Positions 1 to 11,669 of a stretch of 64,000 bases of DNA are shown one piece after another. The translations under genes were made by a program, and so were the position numbers. Positions within the stretch are counted from its first letter, which is position 1; each line of letters begins with the position of its first letter. The DNA lies in NCBI RefSeq assembly GCF_027579695.1, contig NC_083577.1, positions 64,446,741 to 64,510,740 of the forward strand, given 5' to 3'. Source of the DNA: Neoarius graeffei (taxonomy: Eukaryota; Chordata; Actinopteri; Siluriformes; Ariidae). The notes beneath the pieces were generated by a model. The model worked only from the letters and a program-made list of their open reading frames with translations. It searched no databases and had not been told where the DNA came from.

Positions 1-2051
1 AAACACTTGAGTGTGGAGACTTACTCACAAGCATAGTCATGGAAAGTCGACAGAGGCAATGGTGGGAGTTCGTTGAATCGACTGATCTGACCCATAGCAG
101 CCGGAAGGCATGGAAAACAATTCGGATCCTTGGAAATGACTACACTAAAGCCCAACCAGTGCCACAAGTCACTGCAGATCAAGTTGCTCACCAGCTTCTT
201 GTGAACAGCCAAGGAAACCCCAACCATCATCCCCGAAGAGCCAAGCTTCCCAAAGAAGATGTTATGAGCTCTGAAGGAACCTCACTTTTCATAAGGCCCT
301 TCAGCATGGATGATCTACACAATGCCATCAAGGACATGAAAAACAACAAGGCAGCTGGACTTGACGACATTCTATGTGAGCAGATCAAACACTTTGGGCC
401 TCTCGCACTTCAGTGGCTGCTTGACATGTTCAACCAAAGCCTGAGCACCAACAGGATCCCCAAGATTTGGAGGAAATCTAGAGTGATCACCTTATTGAAA
501 CCTGGCAAAGATCCATCCATACCCAAGAACTACAGGCTGATCTCTGCTATGCCATACATACAAACTCTTTGAAAGACTACTACTCAACCGCATTGCACCA
601 TTTGTGGATGAGCTCCTCATTCCTGAGCAGGCTGACTTCAGACCTGGAAAGTCTTGTACCGGCCAACTCCTGAACCTCACACAGTGCATCGAGGACGGCT
701 ATGAGAAAGGCCTGATCACGGGAGCTGTCTTTGTGGACCTCTCCGCAGCATATGACATTATGAACCACAGGATCCTCACCAAAAAGCTCTTTGAGATAAC
801 AAAGGATGTAAGGCTAACTGAACTGATCCAGAACCTACTATCAAACAGACGGTTCTTTGTAGACCTCAATGGCGACCATAGCAGATGGCAAAGGCAGAAA
901 AACGGCCTCCCTCAAGGCAGCGTCCTCGCTCCCTTGCTCTTAAACATCTACACCAATGACCAACCAGTACATCCCAACACTAGGAGATTCCTGTTTGCTG
1001 ATGACCTCAGCATTGGTGCACAGGGAAGGACCTTCAAAGAAGTAGTGAACACTCTCAGTGATGCTCTCATAGTCCTCACCCCATACTACGCTGTAAGCCA
1101 CTTGCGAGCCAACCCTGACAAAACACAAGTGAGCGTCTTCCACCTGAAAAATAGGGATGCAGACCGCCAACTGAGGGTATGCTGGCAGGGCAAGTGGCTG
1201 ACTAGCACCAATAAGCCAGTCTACCTTGGCGTCACCCTAGACAGGACCCTCTCATACAAGAACCACATCCTGAACACCAAAATGAAAGTGGGTGCCAGGA
1301 ATAACATCCTTAAGAAGCTTGCAAACACTAACTGGGGCGCAGATGCCAGTACTGTGCAAGCCACAGCTCTTGGACTGTGCTTCTCTACTGCAGAAGATCA
1401 CTGCAGATCACCGCACACCATAAAGCTGGATACAGCCTTGAACTCAGCTTGTAGAGCCGTCTCCGGCTGCCTACGCTCCACTAGAGTTGATGACCTATAC
1501 CTGCTGTGCAGTATCGCTCCCCCACACATCAGAAGAGCCGTGGCAGCACAACGAGAGAAACTCAAACAAGAGACCGATCCACATCATGTACTCTATCTGC
1601 ATACTCCTGCACAAAAGAGACTTAAATCGAGACATAGCTTTCTGCACTCAGTTGAACCACTCAGTGGTAGTGCAGAGTCACAGAGGATGGCCATGTGGTC
1701 TCACCACCTCCAGACAGCACCATATAAACTCACCATCACCCTGAAGGAATCCCTTCCTTCAGGAGTGGGGGAAGCATGGCCAATTTGGTCATGTCTCAAC
1801 CGCCTTAGAACAGGCACAGGAAGATGCAAGACCCTCATGGAAAAGTGGGGTCTCAGTTCAGATGGACAAACGGCATGCGATTGCGGGCAGGAGCAGACCA
1901 TGAGACACCTTCTTGCCTGCCCCCTCCTGCCTGAACCTTGCACCAAGGAAGATCTGGAAACTCTGACCCCCTGAGGAAGGGCGTTTGCGGAGTACTGGAG
2001 CGGGAGAGTGTAGCAGACTGAGGTGGTGACCTGAGAAGAAGAAGAAGAAGA
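1..2051 (+). mobile_element. Jockey/I-type non-LTR retrotransposon, 3' part
   Basis: This is the 3' portion of a LINE; its 5' end lies outside the window. It encodes most of a reverse transcriptase followed by a C-terminal region, then a short 3' UTR ending in a (GAA)n-like tail at about 2033-2051. The tail abuts a Tc1 transposon that lacks its left end, so the LINE either inserted into that transposon or recombined with it. The RT sequence and the C-terminal cysteine/histidine motif point to the Jockey/I superfamily; the exact clade cannot be fixed by eye. Confidence 0.8.
3..1973 (+). pseudogene. LINE reverse transcriptase ORF2, frameshifted
   Basis: The reading frame is open from the window edge to 572 and resumes in another frame to the TGA at about 1971-1973. 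The join falls at about 540-546, in a short CT run where two bases appear to be missing. The first half has the RT finger region (NNKAAGLDD, then VITLLKPGKD). The second half has FVDLSAAYD, GLPQGSVLAP and the catalytic FADD box at about 991-1002. The C-terminus carries CDCG...H..ACPL, a zinc-like motif found at the end of Jockey-type ORF2. Upstream endonuclease is not in the window. One frameshift makes the copy inactive, although the frames are otherwise clean, which suggests modest age. Confidence 0.8.
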
Positions 2052-3376
2052 CAATCAGGTGTGAGTGGGCACCCTGTTTTATTTAAAGAACAGGGATCTA
2101 TCAAAGTCTGTTCTTCACAACACATGTTTGTGGAAAGTGTATCATGGCACAAACAAAGGAGATTTCTGAGGACCTCAGAAAAAGCGTTGATGCTCATCAA
2201 GCTGGAAAAGGTTACAAAACCATCTCTAAAGAGTTTGGACTCCACCAATCCACAGTCAGAGAGATTGTGTACAAATAGAGGAAATTCAAGACCATTGTTA
2301 CCCTTCCCAGGAGTGGTCGACCAACAAAGATCACTCCAAGAGCAAGGTGTGTAATAGTTGACGAGGTCACAAAGGACCCCAGGATAACTTCTAAGCAACT
2401 GAAGGCCTCTCTCACATTGGCTAATGTTCATGAGTCCACCATCAGGAGAACACTGAACAACTGTGGTGTGCATGGCAGGGTTGCAAGGAGAAAGCCACTG
2501 CTCTCCAAAAAGAACATTGCTGCTCATCTGCAGTTTGCTAAAGATCACGTGGACAAGCCAGAAGGCTATTGGAAAAATGTTTTGTGGATGGATGAGACCA
2601 AAATAGAATTTTTGGTTTAAATGAGAAGCGTTATGTTTGGAGAAAGGAAAACACTGCATTTCAGCATAAGAACCTTATCCCAGCTGTGAAACATGATGGT
2701 TGTAGTATCATGGTTTGGGCCTGTTTTGCTGCATCTGGGCCAGGATGGCTTGTCATCATTGATGGAACAATGAATTCTGAATTATACCAGCAAATTCTAA
2801 AGGAAAATGTCAGGACATCTGTCCATGAACTGGATCTCAAGAGAAGGTGGGTCATGCAGCAAGACAACGACCCTAAGCACACAAGTTGTTCTACCAAAGA
2901 ATGGTTAAAGAAGAATAAAGTTAATGTTTTGGAATGGCCAAGTCAAAGTCCTGACTTTAATCCAATCGAAATGTTGTGGAAGGACCTGAAGCGAGCAGTT
3001 CATGTGAGGAAACCCACCAACATCCCAGAGTTGAAGCTGTTCTGTACAGAGGAATGGGCTAAAATTCCTCCAAGCCGGTGTGCAGGACTGATCAACAGTT
3101 GCCAGAAATGTTTAGTTGCAGTTATTGCTGCACAAGGGGGTCACACCAGATACTGAAAGCAAAGGTTCACATACTTTTGCCACTCACAGATATGTAATAG
3201 TGGATCATTTTCCTCAATAAATAAATGACCAAGTATAATATTTTTGTCTCATTTGTTTAACTGGGTTCTCTTTATCTACTTTTAGGACTTGTATGAAAAT
3301 CTGATGATGTTTTAGGTCCTATTTATGCAGGAATATAGAAAATTCTAAAGGGTTCACAAACTTTCAAGCACCACTG
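2052..3376 (+). mobile_element. Tc1-like transposon, left end lost
   Basis: A Tc1/mariner element with its right terminal repeat ending CCACTG at 3376, followed by a TA. The left terminus is missing where the LINE tail begins. The right end is followed directly by L2-type 3' UTR sequence, so the transposon jumped into a TA of an existing LINE tail. The transposase relic inside is annotated separately. Confidence 0.85.
2144..3156 (+). pseudogene. Tc1 transposase, DD34E, inactivated
   Basis: Cut-and-paste transposase relic. The start at 2144 gives a typical Tc1 N-terminus with paired helix-turn-helix segments. An in-frame TAG lies at 2276-2278, and the frame shifts between about 2612 and 2640. 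The catalytic triad is still visible: WMDETKIEF, then QQDNDPKHT, then NPIEMLW, with 34 residues between the second D and the E, the Tc1 DD34E spacing. The C-terminal ORF is 156 aa long and ends GGHTRY. Full-length Tc1 transposases are about 340 aa, and this copy would match that if unbroken. Confidence 0.85.
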
Positions 3377-3378
3377 TA

Positions 3379-3622
3379 TTTATAATCACGTTGTCTGTTA
3401 TCATCCAAATGAGGATGGGTTCCATTTTGAGTCTGGTTCCTCTCGAGGTTTCTTACTCATATCGTCTGAGGGAGTTTTTCCTTGCCACCGTCGCCACAGG
3501 CTTGCTCATTGGGGATAGATTAGGGATGAAATTGGCTCATGTTTAAAGTCTTTAAATTTCTGTAAAGCTGCTTTGTGACAATGTTTATTGTTAAAAGCGC
3601 TATACAAATAAACTTGACACAT
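3379..3622 (+). mobile_element. L2-type LINE 3' tail
   Basis: 3' UTR of a CR1/L2-group LINE, ending in the stem-loop region (AAAGCTGCTTTGTGACAA then GCGCTATACAAATAAA) and a TTGAC-type tail. Two further copies lie in reverse at 8094-9290 and 35054-35370. The Tc1 at 2052-3376 sits in a TA of this UTR, as shown by comparing 3379 onward with the 8330 region. Confidence 0.7.
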
Positions 3623-3985
3623 TCCTGATGTACATACTCATCATGCATTCTTAGAGCCATCCAAGTATTTTCAGAATAACTCGATAACCATAGCCACGAT
3701 ACACCTCACCTTGGCTCAGAATTAGCTTGGAGAAAAAAGTTTCCATTTTCTCGGACAGTTTCTTTGCCAGAAACTAACAGAACTAACAGAATACACAATT
3801 TCTTGCAATGCATTTTCAGTTGTGTTTCAATCGGAGTGCAGAGCCAGTGATGTATTATTTATGTTTGTATGTACAGGCCAACTCTGCACGAGACTTATCA
3901 AACAGCTGCTGTGCCCTGACAGTTGATGGGGTGAAACTAGCCACTGCCTTTAGCTGATTATCACACCCCTTGCTGTAAAGCTCAA
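3623..3985. other. Unassigned interval
   Basis: No gene or clear repeat boundary seen. Its last part may belong to the 5' side of the RTE-like fragment that follows. Confidence 0.3.
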
Positions 3986-4690
3986 TATGCAGCTTGCACT
4001 TGTGCTACATTATAAATTTGGTCAAGACAATGAGAATGGGGATGAGAGTGTAGTGAAGATGCAAGGAGTAGACGTAAAGAAAGTTGGTGAATTCAAGTAC
4101 CTGGGGTCAACTGTGCAGGAAAATGGGGGCTGCGATAGTGAGGTGAGAAAGAGAGTGCAGGCAGGGTGGAGCAGTTGGAGAAAGATTTTGGGAGTCATTT
4201 GTGATAGAAAAGTCCCAGCAAAAGTGAAAGGTAAGATGTATAAGACAGTAGTGAGACCAGCTGTGATGTATGGATTGGAGACCGTACCCTTAACAAAGAG
4301 ACAGGAGGCAAAGCTGGAGGTGGCGGAGTTGAGGATGTTAAGGTTTGCGATGGGAGTGACAAGGTTGGACAAGATAAGGAATGAGCACATCAGAGGGACA
4401 GCACACGTGGAGAGCTTGGGAATTAAGCTAAGAGAGATGAGACTGAGATGGTATGGGCACATCCTGAGAAGAGATGCAGAGCATGTTGGAAGGAGAATGT
4501 TGAGGATGGAGCTGCCAGGCAAACGAAAACGAGGAAGGCCAAAGAGGAGATACATGGATGTGGTGAGAGAGGACATGAAAGTGGCAGATGTGGTTGAGAA
4601 GGATGCGGAAGACAGGGAGCAATGGAGACGAAAGATCCGCTGTGGCGACCCCTAATCGGGAGCCACCACCAGAAGAAGAAGAAGAAAGAA
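3986..4690 (+). mobile_element. RTE-like LINE 3' end
   Basis: 5'-truncated non-LTR element. An open frame of about 222 aa (3987-4655) begins inside the reverse transcriptase thumb and runs through the C-terminal block: the YLGS step, GWSSWRKILGVICDRK, VVRPAVMYGLE, then a basic R/G-rich stretch (GRPKRRYMDVV). This block is typical of RTE-like or related LINEs common in fish and invertebrates. The ORF stops at the CGACCCCTAA junction, and the element ends in an AGAAG-type microsatellite tail at about 4670-4690. The fragment lacks the catalytic RT core and cannot be active. Confidence 0.7.
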
Positions 4691-5301
4691 GATTCATGTA
4701 ACTATAGTATGTAGGGTGTGATTTTTACTCTTAGTTTCTGCTGTCAATCAGAAGATGATTTCACTTTCCTCTGCTGCCCTGACTAGAGCTGATGAAAATT
4801 TTTAATCCCTTTACTTGTTTTTCTTTTTGTTCTGATTCTCTAACAGGGTTTACCTTGATATTATTCTTAGACCATGACTTATTTGCACTAGAATCAGGAT
4901 TCATGAAAAATACACCAAACAACAGGAGAGACTATTCATTTTTCTGCAAAAAATCATGCAGTGGTTTAATGACAGAAGGAAAGAGCAAGAGTCCATATTG
5001 ACAGACTGGATTTTGCTATTTAGCCCAGTATCTTCCTTAGAAATATTGTTACCCAAATAAGAAACAGTGATTTATATTTATAAATACAATGAGGATTTCA
5101 TTCCACCAGCCTATTGTCTGTAATATGGGGTTGAACAAAGCCCTTAATTAAGTCAGCTGAATGAATCTAACGTATGCTGCAAGTGATGAATGTGCATTCA
5201 TTATTTTATCCACTGAGTAAGAAAGAATAGTAATATGCATATGTATATAAGTAAGTATAAGTAAATATAACTAATACTGTACATTTCTGTACCTCAGTAA
5301 G

Positions 5302-5357
<56 letters not shown>

Positions 5358-5703
5358 TTCAGTAAAAAATATATTAGCTAACCAACTAATCACTGTTGCT
5401 GCAAAGGCATTTTGTGAGAAATGTAGACCCTGGAGAGGACATCCTGCTGTTAGACAAGTGATAGACACTATCTCTGCTATCTAAGTATGGGGTTTTACTA
5501 TCTAAGTAGCTAGTTTTTCCTAGTGGTATTTGTTTTGTTTAGACCGCAGAAGGTGCAATAAAATAAAATAGAGGGAATATGCATGACTTCACCCTAGGCA
5601 GAAGTGACACAGCTCTAATGCCATGAAAATGCACAAAAAAGCAGATCTAAAATGGGAAAGAGCTGTTCTGCAATTGACTGTATAAATAGACTTAATGAGA
5701 AAT
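4691..5703. other. Unassigned AT-rich interval
   Basis: No gene seen. It contains the TA microsatellite noted separately. Confidence 0.3.
5306..5357. repeat. (AT)n microsatellite
   Basis: About 26 AT units without interruption. The tyrosine/isoleucine-repeat ORF across it is an artefact. Confidence 0.95.
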
Positions 5704-6078
5704 CGGCACGCTTGGCGGTGTAGTGATTAGCACTGTCGCCTCACAGCAAGAAAGTTCTGGGTTCGAGCCCAGTAACCGATGGGAGCCTTTCTGTGTGGAA
5801 TTTGCATGTTCTCTCCGTGTCTGCATGGGTTTCCTCCGGGTGCTCCGGTCTCCCCCACAGTCCAAAGACATGCAGGTTAGGCTAATTGGTGGCTCTAAAT
5901 TGACCATAGGTGTGAATGTGAGTGTGAATGGTTGTTTGTCTGTACGTGTCAGCCCTGCGATGATCTGGCGACTTGTCCAGGGTGTACCCTGCCTCTCGCC
6001 TATAGTCAGCTGGGATAGGCTCCAGCTTGCCCGCAACCCTACACAGGATAAGCGGTTACGGATAATGGATGCATGGAT
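5704..6078 (+). mobile_element. tRNA-derived SINE (Mermaid/DANA-like head)
   Basis: Full SINE of the dominant family in the window, here in + orientation. It has a pol III A-box-like start (TGTAGTGATTAGCAC), a B box (GGGTTCGAGCCC), a conserved body (CACAGTCCAAAGACATGCAG), a second domain around GTCCAGGGTGTACCCTGCC, and a GGATGGATG-like tail. More diverged than the copies with CATCTC tails. It does not fold as a functional tRNA: it is a retroposon. Confidence 0.85.
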
Positions 6079-6329
6079 CGGAGCTCTCTTTTTACAGACT
6101 GCTGAAAGCTAAAGAAAAGAGAAGCAAATGAAGGTAGTATAAATGTTCATAAAGTTTATGAAGAAAAAGCCTATTTGTTCTTTTTTTCATTTTTAATAAA
6201 AGGAATATTTTAGTTAATAAGCTATTATATTTTACACCAATCTTTACAAATGTGGGTAAATAATTACTGTTGGTTGTTTTAAAAATGAAACAAAATGTTT
6301 TTTTAATTTATTTAACAGAAGGAACGTCC
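6079..6329. other. Unassigned AT-rich spacer
   Basis: Short T-rich stretches only; no gene seen. Confidence 0.3.
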
Positions 6330-6490
6330 ATCCATCCATTATCTGTAGCCGGTTATCCTGTTCTATAGGGTCGCAGGCAAGCTGGAGCCTATCCCAGCTG
6401 ACTATGGGTGAGAGGCGGGGTACACCCTGGACAAGTCACCAGGTCATCGCAGGGCTGACACGTAGAGACAAACAACCATTCACACTCACA
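6330..6490 (-). mobile_element. SINE fragment, tail half
   Basis: Reverse-strand 3' half of the same SINE family. It begins with the CATCCATCCATT tail complement and stops after the TCACACTCAC segment, so the tRNA-like head is missing. Confidence 0.8.
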
Positions 6491-6896
6491 TTAGAAGTAA
6501 TGTTTAAGTTTCATATATTTCGCATTAAGAATACAAAAGTAAATCTTCCTTCTTTTTTTTGGAAATAAATTTTTCTTTATTTATTATTTTTTCAAAAATA
6601 TCATGGGAAAATCAAATCGTGGACCCAGTATCATGAATTGAATCGAATCATGAATTGGGTGAATCGTTACACGCCTAAGCTGAATACCACTGGCCTGAAA
6701 CTGCTGTTGTAAAACTGTGGGGTATAAAACCGTTGCTCTGCAGACAGATATTGTCCCATCCAGGTTGTATTCCCACCCTACATGCAGTGTTTATCTCCTC
6801 CCCCCTTTTATTTTTGGCTCAGCCTTTGGCTGAAACCTATAGAGGCAGCTGTCTGTATGTGTATGTTTAACCGAGTTCAAGCGTGTTTAAGAATGT
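6491..6896. other. Unassigned interval
   Basis: No gene or well-bounded repeat recognised. Confidence 0.3.
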
Positions 6897-7204
6897 AATA
6901 GAAGAAGAAGCCTTTATTTGTCACATGTACACTCTCGAGCACAGTGAAATTCCTCCTCTGCATTTAATCCATCTGAAGCAGTGAACACACACATACCCAG
7001 AGCAGTGGGCAGCTACGCTCAGTGCCCGGGGAGCAGTTCGGTGCCTTGCTCAAGGGCACTTCAGCCATGATACAGAGGGAGGGGAAAGTGCTGTTCAGTC
7101 ACTCAACTCCCCTCACATTTTTCCTGCCGGTCCCAGGAATCAAGCCAGTGACCCTTTAGGTCCAAGGCTGCTTCTCTAACCTTCAGGTTATGGCTGCCAG
7201 CCTC
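6897..7204 (-). mobile_element. Second SINE family with CTTCTTC tail
   Basis: Read on the - strand, this has a tRNA-like head with a weak B box (GGCTTGATTCC), a conserved core (GCCCTTGAGCAAGGCACC), and a 3' end GTGACAAATAAAGGCTTCTTC. The same tail and core recur at 41072-41272. The trinucleotide tail suggests it borrows the machinery of a LINE with a similar tail; that partnership is an inference. Confidence 0.65.
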
Positions 7205-7711
7205 AGGTAGCAATTCCACAGTCGTGGTGTGGTGCCACTGTGTACTGACTATGTACTGTAAGTGCCATGTTACATAGCCTTAGCTTGCAATGTAAACCTC
7301 CATGACCAAGTAGTCTAGAGCGCTGTTCAGGAAAGGAACAGGTTTTACAGTGTCGGTTTGAATCCTAGTGTTGACATATTTCTGAGCAGGTTGTTTTTTC
7401 TATTTATGTACCGTCGCTTCTATCTCCCAATGAGACAAAGGCTGAGCTCAGACCTGCACAGGTCTCTAGTTTTTCTCTGGCCAGATTACACTTTGAACTG
7501 GAAACATGTCTAACAATAATAGTTCTGGTCATGCATTCCTGTGTACTGTCTTCAGTACACACCTGTACAGGTGAGAGTCGATAGTCAATGTTCTGCTGTT
7601 TTTAAGCATTTAATCTGAAATCGGATAAGGAGCAGACATTGGAGAGCAGTATTTTACAGCCACTTAAGTTAATCAAATTTGAATGATTTGAAAGATGTGT
7701 TTGGCAGGTGG

Positions 7712-7716
<5 letters not shown>
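7205..7716. other. Unassigned interval
   Basis: No coding or repeat structure recognised. Confidence 0.3.

Positions 7717-7804
<88 letters not shown>
7717..7804. repeat. (GA)n(GT)n compound microsatellite
   Basis: About 14 GA units run directly into about 29 GT units. ORFs through it on both strands are artefacts of the dinucleotide repeats. Confidence 0.95.
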
Positions 7805-7805
<1 letters not shown>

Positions 7806-8093
7806 ACTGAGGTGTGCTGCAGCTGTGACATGCTGCAATTACTGTGTGAGCCTGTCAGATAGGAGAGGAGAAGGTGACTGGGCAGACAGGGCAGTGTTAC
7901 AGCACAGGTGCTCCAGCACTCAACACTTCCTGCTGTCCTGTCACTCACACAAATGAGTCCTGCACCTGACAATTTATTTCATAATATTTCGATCCATTAT
8001 TTATCATATGAGACTATGAACTATGATGAATGCAGTATGAAGGGTAATCCATTCAGGAACGTGTGTGTGTGTGTGTGTCGGGGTTGGTTTATC

Positions 8094-9290
8094 AAGTCAG
8101 TTTATTTGTATAGCGCTTTTAAAAATAGACATTGTCGCAAAGCAGCTTTACAGAAAATTAAAGACTTTAAACATGAGCTAATTTTATCCCTAATCTATCC
8201 CCGATGAGCAAGCCTGTGGCAACGGTGGCAAAGAAAAACTCCCTCAGACGACATGAGGAAGAAACCTCAAGAGGAACCAGACTCAAAAGGGAACCTATCC
8301 TCATCTGGGTGATAACAGACAACGTGATTATAAATAACTCACTTCTATAACAGTGTCCTATATAATCACAAAGTATAACTGTGAAAACAGGAAAATCATT
8401 ATAGTTTTAACATGAAGTCTGTTTTGTTGATGTTATAAACTGTTTATTGATGGAAACTTGAGTGTAAAACTGTTCATGACATACTGCAGTCCTAAAGTTA
8501 GCAAGTCCACTGTAGTCCTCAGCCATAAAAGTATTACTGTAAGTGTCCAGAGCATCTTCCAAGAGCGACTTTCAACTGTCCATATGGGGACGTCCTCCAC
8601 AGGAACGATGTGATGAGACTCCAGCCAGACGTAGGGCACCAGGATGGATCACTGGTCTGAGGACCAGCCTGATCCAAGAGCTCAGCATCTCGGTCTCAGG
8701 ATTGACATGTAACTCAGAGGGACAGACAGAGTGTGGGGGGGGGAGAAAACACAGGTTGTTAGGTATGCCTAATGTCACCTAATGAGTAAGAACAGGATAC
8801 ATTTTGCGCTGAATACAAGCAGGGACTAACTAACTATGGCAGCATAACTAAAAGGGGAGAGCCAGAAGGTAACACAGGCATGAGGGAGCCCCGGATCATA
8901 AAGCATCCGGCCACTACACCATCAACAAACCCGAGCGAGTGAGTGGGAGGCTGACAGCATCCATACATCCTAGTTTACCAAAACACTCTATGCCTGAGGA
9001 CCCTCCAGATCTACTCCTTTACCTAATAAAACTATTAACAAAAGGCTTGACTAAGCAGATGTGTTTTCAGCCTAGACTTAAACACTGTGTCTGAGTCCTG
9101 AACACTACTTAAAAGGCTGTTCCATAACTGTGGGGCTTTGTAAGAAAAGTTTATTTCTTGGTGGTAACCATATGTCCCCAGAAGGATAGGAATAGCTGAT
9201 AGTTTTGACTTTGTAGAGATATTGGGCTCTTTCAGCTTTTTGTTTTAGATGTTTTTTTAAAAAAAAGTTTCCTGAGGTTACTGAGGACTG
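8094..9290 (-). mobile_element. L2-type LINE 3' UTR, long fragment
   Basis: Reverse-strand copy of the LINE tail seen at 3379-3622, but reaching about 1.2 kb upstream of the terminus. The 3' stem-loop and tail lie at 8094-8160 (GTATAGCGC, then AAAGCAGCTTTACAG). The upstream UTR includes a poly-G run at about 8738 and a segment (CTTAAACACTGTGTCTGAGTCC) near 9075. No RT sequence is present, so this is a 5'-truncated insertion. Confidence 0.65.
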
Positions 9291-9470
9291 AGTTTACGCT
9301 TAGGGTTAATTTTAGGTCAAGGTAAAGGTTTAATTTGGTTCATTAATAATTATGTTAATGGAAGGTCTTCACAAGGATAGTAGGACAAATGTTTGTGTGT
9401 GTGTGTGTTCTCTATTTTATCATTTCCCCAAGCTTTTCTATTACAATTTGTCTCGGTGTATTAAATCATT

Positions 9471-9765
9471 CATTTATCTCCAATAAGTGCTTTATCCTGG
9501 ATCTGAAGCGTGTCCTGAGAACACCTGGAGCAGGAAGGGAATACACACTAGATGAGTGTTGAGTCCATTGTAGGTCACCGTGTATACACACACACATACA
9601 CACACGTAGCTAATCCACCTACTTGTATGTTTTTGAGAGGCAGGAGGAAACCCAAGAACATAACTTCACACACAAAACAAGCTGAGGTCAAGATTGAACC
9701 AGGAACCCTGGAGCTGTGAGATACCTGCTGTGGCACCAGGAACACTGGTTTGGTGAAACAGTAGT
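9471..9765. repeat. Degenerate SINE-like repeat
   Basis: Contains GCTTTATCCTGGAT, GGAGGAAACCCA and TTGAACCAGGAACC, blocks that recall the body and B box of fish tRNA-derived SINEs on the reverse strand. It is too diverged to assign with confidence. Confidence 0.4.
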
Positions 9766-10333
9766 TTTTGAACACTTAATTTATAAGCATCTGGCTTGTT
9801 CATTCCATAAGTCTGAAGTAAAAAGTGCTTTAATGAAGTGCCCAAAGACAGGACTGAGCTGATAAATGTGTTCAATTACGAGAGGAGGAAAGTAGACATA
9901 ATAGGATATGAAATTGTCTACTGGCAATTACATACAGTAGGTAATGAAAAAATCGAGAATCTGAAGATTGCAAGTCAGAGATAAGGTATTTCATTGCTCT
10001 TGAAGAGTGAGAATAAACACACAGTGCTAACTGTAGTTTCCATACATCCAGCCACAGTCAATAGCTGAAACCAGGCATTTGACCAAACTGTTTTTCACAA
10101 ACATGCCTTTGACTTTTATCAGCTTTGAAACAAAATCCATTCTGTGCCGTGCTATCTGAGCTGGACAGTGACGATCTACTGCCATTTCTTGTTTCAGCCT
10201 TTTTTTTTAACCCATCAGAATTCTTTATTTATTTTTACTGACAAACTTTCTCCCTGTCTCTCTGATAAACAGGCTCTGATTGTGAGAAAAACATCTGTAG
10301 CCCGCCTGCTGTTATCTCCCTGTATGCGCACGC

Positions 10334-10364
<31 letters not shown>

Positions 10365-11160
10365 TGTGGCACTGAGACTTCCCTTTAATCATATGGGCTG
10401 TCCAATGGGTGATCCGATCTAGTGAAATCTTAATCTTTTCTTTAAAGTTGATGTGTGGGATTTGGGCAGCTGCCGTCCTGCTGTGCCTTGGTTGTAAGAA
10501 TGTGACAGACATTTTGATCATGTTGCCATCTTATAACATCCTCGTCTGTTTCTACCGCACCCCCCACAGGCACTTCAAGCTTTCACAATAATTTACATAG
10601 TCCCCACAGAAGATATTAAAAAGATTTTTTAAATGTTTGTTTGTTAAAATTTCATTTTCATTTGGCATGTCTTGGTTGTCTTGGCAAGATAACATAAACA
10701 TGAGGTTTATGTCAAAACTAATAATAATAAAAAAAGATTTTCTTATCTGCTGCAGCCTCTGAAATCAGTGTGTGATGCTCTGTAAAGCTCCAGGTACTGC
10801 TCTTCTCCTGCTTTTATAAGAGAGTGTATGAATAGAAGTGACAGACCAGCATGTATTCTTCCAGTAGGCTTTGGATGAGAAAACAGTGGAGACAAAGTGA
10901 CAATCAAAGTTTGATTAAAGGTTCTGACTGCAAAGTTGAATTCTGGGCAAAAATGTTCTATTTCTGTTGGGGTTTCGAGATGTTTCGCATTGATTTGAAG
11001 TTGATTTGAGTTGAAATCGAGGAGTTGCGCTGCTGCGCACACTGTGTGTCCTGTGTGTGAATGTTTTGCTGAGATAAAACGCGTCCCAGATTTTACAATT
11101 CCACAGATTGCTGTAGCAAGTGAGCAACAATATCATGTGACCACCGTGGGGCATTTCACC
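9766..11160. other. Unassigned interval
   Basis: AT-rich. Holds a short GT microsatellite at about 10332-10361. No exon or transposon could be supported. Confidence 0.3.
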
Positions 11161-11197
11161 TACTTTTAACCAGAACAAGTCAGCATGGGCGGCAAAC

Positions 11198-11395
11198 ATG
11201 GCGGACTCCGCTCTCTCGCCAGTTAAAAGTCAGTGAAAAAGAAAAGGAAAATATGAAAGCGAATCAGCTAGAAAGCGTGCCAGGAAAGCGATGGAAAGAA
11301 TTTTCGTGAAGGGACGGATCGACCGCTGGAATCGACTGAAGGATGAAACAGGTGTGAAATCTGGCGAAGAATTTTCAGTGCTTGTCTTGGATTGA
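11198..11395 (+). pseudogene. Exon-like remnant of a repetitive basic-helix ORF
   Basis: A frame starting MADSALSPVKSQ continues, after an in-frame TGA at 11234-11236, into a basic helical segment (ARKRARKAMERI, then GRIDRWNRLKDETG) and ends LVLD at a TGA (11393-11395). The RW..L motif resembles N-terminal segments of multicopy, transposon-associated fish ORFs. That resemblance is from memory. The remnant is broken and isolated; the remaining exons were not found nearby. Confidence 0.35.
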
Positions 11396-11669
11396 TGAGT
11401 CTGAGTATGGAGTTATACACCTAACGTTTTGATCTTACAGAGAAAGAAATGAAAACACAAAAGCAGTAATGGAGAAAAGATACGTTCATCTTTTGTTTCA
11501 CAGATCTTTTCGTGAATATCAACCACAAATTACATGCCTGTGACTCAAAATTCTCAGAGGTCAATACAGAGTCACCATCTTTTCCTCATGTCACCATATT
11601 GGTGTGATGCAGTTCCATAATTATGCTAATTAATTCAAGCTCCTTGTGTTCAGCTGTTTCCGTAGGACC

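Noticed and set aside
5700-5775. tRNA gene candidate at the SINE head
   Set aside because: A and B boxes are present, but the sequence continues into a SINE body and does not form a cloverleaf with CCA-end pairing.
5692-6112. Long ORFs over SINEs, on both strands, at this and other SINE copies
   Set aside because: The same ORF appears at every SINE copy because the SINE consensus happens to lack stops; no protein family is matched.
7602-7972. ORFs rich in TH, SL, RE or CV repeats
   Set aside because: They are translations of GA/GT microsatellites.
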